Shown here piece after piece: positions 8,230 to 13,547 of a DNA stretch of 17,054 nt (positions are counted from its first letter, which is position 1; every line of letters begins with the position of its first letter). The stretch is from CAYMSF01 sp964542255 (lineage in GTDB: Bacteria > Verrucomicrobiota > Lentisphaeria > Victivallales > Victivallaceae): assembly GCA_964542255.1 (NCBI GenBank), contig CAZITV010000033.1:1-17054 (forward strand), written 5' to 3'. Under the pieces are notes generated by a model that ran no database searches, had not been told where the DNA came from, and saw only the letters and a list, made by a program, of their open reading frames with translations. The position numbers and the translations under genes are program-made.

Positions 8230-8607
8230 ATGCTAGAAGATGATGCAAACTTGATAACTGAAAAAATAATCAATTGCGCATTTACTGTTTCGAACACACT
8301 TGGTTGCGGTTTTCTGGAAAAGGTTTATGAAAACGCGCTGGTAATAGAGTTGACTAAACAAGGGTTAGAAGTCGAACAGCAAAAGAGTTTGAATGTTTAT
8401 TACGCTAATTGCCTTGTTGGAGAATACTTTTGCGATCTCTTTGTTGCGAAGGAAATCATTATTGAGTTAAAGACGGTAAAGTGTATTGATGAAATTCATA
8501 AAGCGCAATTAATGAATTACCTTAAAGCGTGCCGAAAACGCTTTGGGCTGATCATTAATTTTGCTAATCCAAAAATAGAAATTAAACGAATGCTGAACGG
8601 TTATTAA
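8230..8607 (+). CDS. GxxExxY family protein (PD-(D/E)XK nuclease-like)
   Basis: This 125-residue protein belongs to the GxxExxY family, named for the signature seen here as G27-FL-E30-KV-Y33 in LGCGFLEKVYENAL. The family is thought to have a PD-(D/E)XK nuclease-like fold. The expected acidic/lysine positions are visible as Asp69 (YFCDLFV) and Glu79-Leu80-Lys81 (IIELKT), so the putative active site looks intact. Length is typical. No biochemical function is established for the family to my knowledge. The ribosome-binding site is weak (AGAGAA-like, about 10 nt upstream). The gene is framed by copies 1 and 2 of the palindromic repeat, 31 bp before and 5 bp after. Its last codons recur, without the rest of the gene, before repeat copies 3 and 4. 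That suggests gene and repeat move or duplicate together. Confidence 0.88.
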   Translation: MLEDDANLITEKIINCAFTVSNTLGCGFLEKVYENALVIELTKQGLEVEQQKSLNVYYANCLVGEYFCDLFVAKEIIIELKTVKCIDEIHKAQLMNYLKACRKRFGLIINFANPKIEIKRMLNGY

Positions 8608-8612
8608 AAAGA

Positions 8613-8768
8613 TTAACCACAGATGAACACAAATTAACACAGATGGAAAACTAATAATGGTTACCATGGTGGTATAGTGATAAAAGTTATTACTGACTGA
8701 AAGTTTATTGACTTAAAAGAGTTAACCCTATGAATTATCTGTGTACTTCCGTGTTTATCTGTGGTTAA
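8613..8768. repeat. palindromic repeat, copy 2 (156 bp)
   Basis: The left arm starts TTAACCACAGATGAACACAA, 5 bp after the GxxExxY stop codon, and the right arm ends TTATCTGTGGTTAA. The interior is closest to copy 4, sharing GGAAAACTAATAATGGTTAC and a CTGACTGAAAGT segment. The left 43 bp, together with the preceding gene tail, are part of a 71-bp perfect direct repeat (8585-8655 and 8776-8846). Confidence 0.88.
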
Positions 8769-8775
8769 ATATGTG

Positions 8776-8798
8776 AACGAATGCTGAACGGTTATTAA
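8776..8798 (+). pseudogene. fossil 3' end of a GxxExxY gene (before copy 3)
   Basis: The codons CGA ATG CTG AAC GGT TAT TAA at 8778-8798 are identical to the last six codons and stop of the intact gene at 8587-8607, but nothing upstream is GxxExxY-like: the frame meets a stop at 8766-8768. It lies within the 71-bp perfect duplication. The simplest reading is a deletion derivative of a repeat-gene-repeat unit, or a duplication of the gene's 3' edge with its repeat. Confidence 0.6.
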
Positions 8799-8803
8799 AA
8801 AGA

Positions 8804-8960
8804 TTAACCACAGATGAACACAAATTAACACAGATGGAAAACTAATGATGGTTAGTAGTGACTTAATTAGGAGTAAAAGTTTTTTACGGATGGAAATTGA
8901 CGTGAAAAAAAATTAATTTAAATGAATTATCTGTGTCCATCCGTGTTTATCTGTGGTTAA
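8804..8960. repeat. palindromic repeat, copy 3 (157 bp)
   Basis: It starts TTAACCACAGATGAACACAA and ends CCGTGTTTATCTGTGGTTAA. The interior right half (ACGGATGGAAATTGACGTGA) matches copy 1 rather than copy 2. It ends 35 bp before the likely start codon of the DinD-like gene, so that gene's promoter would lie in or very near the repeat. Confidence 0.88.
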
Positions 8961-8995
8961 ATGTGTATTAATAAAAATATATGGGGATAACAACT

Positions 8996-9853
8996 ATGAA
9001 AGAAAAGTCATTAGCGGTATTTGAAAGTTATAAAATCCGCCGTCATTACGATGATGCGGGCGAGATTTGGTATTTTTCAGTGATTGATGTTATCGAGGCG
9101 CTGACTGACAGCGTAAATCCGCGTGACTATTGGTTTAAGATGAAAACACGGGTAAAATCTGAGGACGGAGTTGAGTTGTCGACAATTTGTCGACAACTGA
9201 AATTGGAGTCATCTGACGGTAAGAAATATGCGACGGATTGTGCTAATGCAGAGGGTTTATTGCGGATCATTCAGTCTATCCCCTCGCCGAAGGCAGAACC
9301 ATTCAAGCAGTGGTTGGCCAAGGTCGGCTATGAACGGTTGCAGGACATGAGCGATCCGGCGCGTTCGCTAGATCGTGCGCGCGAATACTGGCAGCAGCTT
9401 GGCAGGAGCGAAAAATGGATTCAGCAGCGGATGATGGGACAGGAGACCCGCAATAAACTCACCGATTACTGGAAGGAGCATGAAGTAACCAAAGAGGATG
9501 AATATGCGATTCTCACCAATATCATTCATCAGGAATGGAGCGGTATTCCCGTAAAAAAACATAAAACAATCAAAGGACTGAAGGCACAAAATCTGCGAGA
9601 TCACATGAGTGAAGCGGAGTTGATTTTCACTGCACTTGCTGAACTCTCTACTCGGCAGATTGCTGAAAGCGTTGAGGCATCCGGTATGGCAGAGAATGCT
9701 GAAGCTGGTAAAAAAGGCGGAAAAATAGCTAAGAACGCGCGATTGGAACTGGAACAAAAAACCGGAAAACCGGTGATAACCTCAGAAAATTATCTTCCAC
9801 CATCAAAAAAAATTAAGCAGCTGAAAGAAAAATCAAACAACTCTGGAGAATAA
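8996..9853 (+). CDS. BRO-N domain / DinD-like protein
   Basis: This 285-residue protein has an N-terminal BRO-N domain (about 8-115: IWYFSVIDVIEALTDSVNPR, later FKQWLAKVGYER), as in viral and phage antirepressor-type proteins. The C-terminal half resembles E. coli DNA-damage-inducible protein D: KGLKAQNLRDHMSEAELIF (193-211) aligns with the KGLKKNQKILDHMGSTELA stretch of DinD. The end has GKKGGKIAKNAR (238-249) and a Lys-rich tail. E. coli DinD is LexA-regulated and affects RecA filaments; whether this protein does so is unknown. The frame opens at ATG 8981, but ATG 8996 is preferred because GGGGA (8983-8987) lies 8 nt upstream. A perfect 11-bp inverted repeat lies within the coding region at 9174-9198. 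The gene follows repeat copy 3 and is coupled to the SLOG gene, with 2 nt between stop and start. Confidence 0.82.
   Translation: MKEKSLAVFESYKIRRHYDDAGEIWYFSVIDVIEALTDSVNPRDYWFKMKTRVKSEDGVELSTICRQLKLESSDGKKYATDCANAEGLLRIIQSIPSPKAEPFKQWLAKVGYERLQDMSDPARSLDRAREYWQQLGRSEKWIQQRMMGQETRNKLTDYWKEHEVTKEDEYAILTNIIHQEWSGIPVKKHKTIKGLKAQNLRDHMSEAELIFTALAELSTRQIAESVEASGMAENAEAGKKGGKIAKNARLELEQKTGKPVITSENYLPPSKKIKQLKEKSNNSGE
9174..9198. repeat. perfect inverted repeat inside the DinD-like gene
   Basis: AGTTGTCGACA (9174-9184) and TGTCGACAACT (9188-9198) are exact reverse complements separated by 3 nt. The site encodes part of ELSTICRQL and could form a stable hairpin or bind a dimeric protein. That peptide segment appears typical of the family, so coincidence with coding constraint is possible. 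Confidence 0.7.
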
Positions 9854-9855
9854 AA

Positions 9856-10320
9856 ATGATTGCCGGTTCACTAGGCAATAAGGAATTACTTAAACTGCAC
9901 AAAACCGCTTTTTTATGCAGCCGAAAAATACCGGCGACGGTAGTGTTAAAATGCTATGACTGGGCAATTGAACAACGGAATTTAGGTCATTGTGTGATTA
10001 GCGGTTTTCATTCGACGTTGGAACAGGATGTACTGCACTATTTATTGGCAGGCAAACAGCCGGTGATAATGGTTTTGGCACGAGGGATGAAATACACCTT
10101 TGAGCCGGAGTTAAACGCCGCTGTTGACAGCGGCAGATTGCTGATTATAACACCGTTTGAGCGGACAGTGCGGCGGATGACAACCGCGACGGCGGAACAA
10201 CGTAATCGTTTTATGCTGGAGTTGGCAGATGAAGTGGTGATTGGTTATGCAGATCCGGGAGGAATGCTGGATAGACTGCTTGAGCATGTTAGCAAACCAA
10301 TTACCCGTTTAAAAAACTAA
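9856..10320 (+). CDS. stand-alone SLOG (DprA/LOG Rossmann) domain protein
   Basis: This 154-residue protein looks like a single Rossmannoid domain of the SLOG superfamily (DprA/Smf, LOG). Relatives are usually annotated as DNA-binding or DNA-processing protein. Recognisable segments are FLCSRKIPATVVLKCYDWAI (19-38), the loop CVISGFHSTLEQDVLHYLL (46-64), replacing the SGxAxGID-type loop of DprA, then PVIMVLARGM (69-78), RLLIITPFERTVRRMT (94-109) and ADEVVIGYA (124-132). It has no helix-turn-helix or C-terminal DprA domain, so a competence role is not implied. SLOG domains in other proteins bind nucleotides or nucleotide-derived signals. GGAG (9845-9848) within the end of the preceding gene is its ribosome-binding site, and only 2 nt separate the two genes, so they should be translated together. 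I recall such proteins beside DinD-like genes in other genomes, but cannot check this here. Confidence 0.75.
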   Translation: MIAGSLGNKELLKLHKTAFLCSRKIPATVVLKCYDWAIEQRNLGHCVISGFHSTLEQDVLHYLLAGKQPVIMVLARGMKYTFEPELNAAVDSGRLLIITPFERTVRRMTTATAEQRNRFMLELADEVVIGYADPGGMLDRLLEHVSKPITRLKN

Positions 10321-10368
10321 AAGACGATAATCTTACAATATTTTGTCTGATTAACCGTTAAATATGTG

Positions 10369-10391
10369 AACGAATGCTCAACGGTTATTGA
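10369..10391 (+). pseudogene. fossil 3' end of a second GxxExxY gene (before copy 4)
   Basis: CGA ATG CTC AAC GGT TAT TGA at 10371-10391 encodes RMLNGY-stop, the same C-terminus as the intact protein. It has one synonymous change (CTG to CTC) and a different stop (TGA rather than TAA). The 22 bp at 10357-10378 are identical to 8764-8785 upstream of copy 3. No other GxxExxY coding sequence remains; the frame meets a stop at 10359-10361. Confidence 0.55.
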
Positions 10392-10397
10392 GGCGAA

Positions 10398-10542
10398 TAA
10401 CCACAGATGAACACAAATTAACACATATGGAAAACTAATAATGGTTACCAGGGTGATATAAAAATAAAATTTCTGACTGAAAGTGATGTTAAAATTTAAT
10501 TTAATGTATTATCTGTGTCCATCCGTGTTTATCTGTGGTTAA
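10398..10542. repeat. palindromic repeat, copy 4 (145 bp)
   Basis: The left arm reads TAACCACAGATGAACACAAA and the right arm ends CCGTGTTTATCTGTGGTTAA. The interior has GAAAACTAATAATGGTTACC and CTGACTGAAAGT, like copy 2. It lies 60 bp upstream of the DUF1549 gene and about 75 bp after the SLOG gene, so copies 3 and 4 bracket the DinD-like/SLOG pair. Confidence 0.87.
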
Positions 10543-10548
10543 TCTGGA

Positions 10549-10576
10549 TTGACGGAATTTAGGCAACGGCGACAAT
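10549..10576 (+). promoter_or_regulatory. candidate promoter of the DUF1549-DUF1501 operon
   Basis: TTGACG (10549-10554, 5 of 6 matches to the -35 consensus) is followed after 16 nt by GACAAT (10571-10576, 4 of 6). It lies just after repeat copy 4, and transcription would begin about 20 nt before the first ATG of the operon. Moderate evidence only. Confidence 0.33.
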
Positions 10577-10601
10577 GGTTAACATAACTTGATAAAAACT
10601 A

Positions 10602-12206
10602 ATGATATATAATATAAAACTTTGTTTATGGATTGTAATGCCATTGCTGCTTTTTGCAGCGGTGCTCATTTGCCGTGCAGATGATGCTGAAGAGTCGGTC
10701 TGGTATGATAAATTCAAGGTTAACAACCGGATTGATACTATCGTAATTGAAAAGCTTAAAGATAAGCGGATTCCGCCATCCGTCATATGCAGTGACGAAG
10801 TATTCATCCGCAGAGTTTACTTGGATGCCGCTGGAACCCTGCCGACACCGGGTGAGGTCAAAAATTTTCTGCACAACAGTGCACTGGACAAACGTGCAAA
10901 ACTGATTGACCATATACTTGCCAGTGATGATTTTGCGGATTATCAAGGGTTATTGTGGGGCGATATTTTAAAAATCAAAGCGGAATTTCCGAGTAATTTA
11001 TGGCCGCAGGCGGCACATGCCTATGACCGCTGGGTCAGAAAATGCATCCGCGACAATATGCCCTACGACCAATTCGTCTGCCAATTATTAACCTCCAGCG
11101 GCAGCAATTTTCATATTCCTCCAGTTAATTACTACCGGACTTTTCAAGGACGCAATCCACGCGACATTGCGGTAAGTACGGCACAGTTGTTCATGGGAGT
11201 AAATCTCACCGGTGGCGAATACTCAGAAAACCAAATCATGGAAATGGCAGCATTTTTTGCAAAAATCGGCTATAAGAACACCGATGAGTGGAAAGAAGAA
11301 ATTGTCTATTTTAACGAACAAGGCAAACTATCTTGTCCGGTCAGTGGTAAAGTCATCAAACCAGTTCCACTGGATGGAATAGGGATAAATATACCTGCCG
11401 ACAAAGACCCGCGGCAAGAGTTCGCGCGCTGGTTAACATCACCTAACAACCCCTGGTTCGCCAAAAACGCAGTTAACCGGGTGTGGTACCGTTTGACCGG
11501 ACGCCGGATTGTCGCTGAGAATGAGAATATTAATTCTCCGCAAAGCTCGCCGTGGAGCGCAGAGCTTCTCAACTGCCTTGAACAGGAACTAATTAGCCAT
11601 AAGTTTGATATCAAACATATTTACCGTCTGATACTGAACTCAACGACATATCAGCTTTCGTCCAGAACTAACCGTTACAATCTTCAAGATAACTCAGGAT
11701 TTTCCCGTTACATCATACGGCGCCTCGATGCCGAAGTACTAATTGACGCGGTTTGTCAAATCACCGGCACCGGGGAAATATATTCCAGTAATATTCCTGA
11801 ACCATATACATTTTTACCTAACGGCAAACGGGCGATTACAGTTGCAGACGGCAGCATTGAGTCACCTTTTTTCGAGTTATTCGGCCGACCGCCGCGGAAT
11901 ACATCATTTGAGTCAGAACGAAACAATAAACCAACGGTGCTGCAGGCGCAGTATCTGCTCAATTCGAGTAATATTCAGCGAAAAATCGAAAGCAGTGGGG
12001 TACTGCGGAAGTTGTATCAAACCCATAAAAATGGTGCATCAATCATTAATGAATTGTACCTGCTGATATTGTCCAGACCGCCAATGCCCAATGAACTCGA
12101 TACCGCCATGGAATATGCCACCGGCACGGGACGCAAACACGGTGAACCGTTCAATGATATAGCCTGGGCGCTGATAAACACTAAAGAATTTTATCTCAAA
12201 CATTAA
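10602..12206 (+). CDS. exported DUF1549/DUF1553 protein lacking the CxxCH motif
   Basis: This 534-residue protein starts with an export signal (about 1-26, ending CRA before DDAEE). It then has a DUF1549 (PSCyt2) region at about 45-225 (DEVFIRRVYLDAAGTLPTPG at 65-84) and a DUF1553 (PSD1) region at about 265-534 (FARWLTSPNNPWFAKNAVNR, LLNSSNIQRKI, LYLLILSRPP). It corresponds to the short form without an N-terminal cytochrome c domain. These domains are almost confined to PVC bacteria and have no settled function. Where I expect a CxQCHxHPF-type motif after LFLGV, this protein has LFMGVNLTGGEYSENQI (196-212), with no Cys or His; see findings. No strong ribosome-binding site precedes the ATG, and Met13 (10638) is an alternative start. 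It is the first gene of a four-gene operon, 9 nt before DUF1501. Confidence 0.88.
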   Translation: MIYNIKLCLWIVMPLLLFAAVLICRADDAEESVWYDKFKVNNRIDTIVIEKLKDKRIPPSVICSDEVFIRRVYLDAAGTLPTPGEVKNFLHNSALDKRAKLIDHILASDDFADYQGLLWGDILKIKAEFPSNLWPQAAHAYDRWVRKCIRDNMPYDQFVCQLLTSSGSNFHIPPVNYYRTFQGRNPRDIAVSTAQLFMGVNLTGGEYSENQIMEMAAFFAKIGYKNTDEWKEEIVYFNEQGKLSCPVSGKVIKPVPLDGIGINIPADKDPRQEFARWLTSPNNPWFAKNAVNRVWYRLTGRRIVAENENINSPQSSPWSAELLNCLEQELISHKFDIKHIYRLILNSTTYQLSSRTNRYNLQDNSGFSRYIIRRLDAEVLIDAVCQITGTGEIYSSNIPEPYTFLPNGKRAITVADGSIESPFFELFGRPPRNTSFESERNNKPTVLQAQYLLNSSNIQRKIESSGVLRKLYQTHKNGASIINELYLLILSRPPMPNELDTAMEYATGTGRKHGEPFNDIAWALINTKEFYLKH

Positions 12207-12215
12207 GGTGTAATA

Positions 12216-13547
12216 ATGTACTTACAATATCTTCTATCATTGACGGTGATAATATTTTTGACGGGGATTAACCTGATTTCCGCTGATGATGCCGCAAAGA
12301 ATGCACCGGCCAAGGCGGTTATTCAAATTTGGCTGGCAGGCGGGTTATCGCATCTTGATACTTTTGACCCAAAGCCGGCGGCCGGCGTAAACTACTGCGG
12401 GCCTTATAATAAACCGCTGACCACCAATGTAGAAGGAATTCAAATCAGCCAAATGCTGCCGCTGCTTGCCAAACAGGCGGATAAATATGTTATTTTACGC
12501 GGGATGACCCATGGCAACAACGGTCATGAGACCGCAGCATATCTGGTTCAAACCGGCCGTAAACCGGTTGAAGGTGTGGTATTTCCCGGCATTGGCGCTA
12601 CGGTTACCTACTTTAAATACAACCAGGATAATTACTCTGGTGAACTTCCCCCATATATAACTTTGCCGCGTCCACTAGGCAGATTTTCCGAATCTGGTTT
12701 TCTTGGTTCACAATATAAACCATTTTCAACCGGCGGTGACCCGGCACGGCCGGTATTCGCTGTTGAGGGCATCGTTTCTGAAAAGATTTCTTTGGAACGG
12801 CAGTATGACCGTAAAAAATTATTGCAGTCACTAGACCAGTTTGGCGCTGAAATGAATAATGATGCGACTGTCAAAGCAGCATCCAAAGCTCAAGAACAAG
12901 CCTATAAAATTATTTTAGGCGATGCCGGAAAAACCTTCGACTTAAATGAAGAAAGCAAGGAAACACGCGAACGTTACGGCGCCAACACTTTTGGACAATC
13001 GTGCCTGGCTGCACGAAGATTGGTTGAGCGCGGTGTACCATATATCGTCATCAGTTCACCGGGTTGGGACACGCATAAAGACCATTTTCGGGAAATGGCG
13101 CGCAAACTACCGGAACTGGACCGCGGCATATCAGCGCTGCTGCAGGATTTAAGCGATAAACAATTACTGGACAGCACTATTGTTTGGGTTAGCGGTGAAT
13201 TTGGGCACACCCCGCGGGTGCAAACCGAGTCGCCGTGGAATGGCGGACGCGGTCATTACGGCAAGGCATTTTCGACGCTGGTCGCCGGCGGAGGATTTGT
13301 TGGCGGCAAGGTTGTTGGTCAAACCGATGAACGTGGCGAAAATGTTGTTTCACGGCCAATTTATCCGTGGGATTTAGCTGCCAGCATTTATATGCTGATG
13401 GGCATACCGCTGGACGCAAAAATTCCGCATCCTGAAGGCAAACAGTTTATTCTGTCCCCGCTGGCTGCGGCAGAAATACCGGCGAATGAAACAGGCGGAA
13501 TACTCAAGGAAGTAATGAACCCTAAAGTTTTTCAAGCAAAACAGTAA
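12216..13547 (+). CDS. exported DUF1501 protein (alkaline-phosphatase/sulfatase-like fold)
   Basis: This 443-residue protein has a Sec-type signal peptide (about 1-23, ending LISA before DDAAK). It lacks the twin-arginine signal common in DUF1501 proteins. DUF1501 hallmarks are IWLAGGLSHLDTFDPKP (38-54), MTHGNNGHETAAYLVQTGR (97-115), SPGWDTHKDHF (281-291), VSGEFGHTPRV (325-335) and GRGHYGKAFSTLVAGGG (344-360). The Asp/His residues in these blocks resemble the metal ligands of the alkaline phosphatase superfamily. No reaction has been assigned to DUF1501 as far as I know. AAGGTG (12205-12210) overlaps the stop of the preceding gene and lies 5 nt from ATG. Its stop overlaps the next start codon (TAATG), indicating translational coupling. 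DUF1501 beside DUF1549/DUF1553 is the standard PVC pair, so the products probably act together in the periplasm or at the cell surface. Confidence 0.93.
   Translation: MYLQYLLSLTVIIFLTGINLISADDAAKNAPAKAVIQIWLAGGLSHLDTFDPKPAAGVNYCGPYNKPLTTNVEGIQISQMLPLLAKQADKYVILRGMTHGNNGHETAAYLVQTGRKPVEGVVFPGIGATVTYFKYNQDNYSGELPPYITLPRPLGRFSESGFLGSQYKPFSTGGDPARPVFAVEGIVSEKISLERQYDRKKLLQSLDQFGAEMNNDATVKAASKAQEQAYKIILGDAGKTFDLNEESKETRERYGANTFGQSCLAARRLVERGVPYIVISSPGWDTHKDHFREMARKLPELDRGISALLQDLSDKQLLDSTIVWVSGEFGHTPRVQTESPWNGGRGHYGKAFSTLVAGGGFVGGKVVGQTDERGENVVSRPIYPWDLAASIYMLMGIPLDAKIPHPEGKQFILSPLAAAEIPANETGGILKEVMNPKVFQAKQ

Noticed and set aside
8230..8607. GxxExxY protein as a 23S rRNA intervening-sequence protein
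   Set aside because: There is no rRNA sequence around it, and the intervening-sequence four-helix-bundle family lacks the GxxExxY and E-x-K motifs seen here.
9856..10320. Full dprA competence gene
   Set aside because: It is a single 154-residue Rossmann domain without the other DprA domains and with a different glycine loop, so the gene symbol would mislead.
8056..10542. Repeat cluster as a CRISPR array
   Set aside because: Only four long copies occur, at irregular spacings and with genes between them. There are no uniform short repeats with unique spacers and no cas genes.
8054..10542. Insertion sequence or composite transposon
   Set aside because: No transposase or recombinase is encoded and no target-site duplication is evident, so only a non-autonomous element is supportable.
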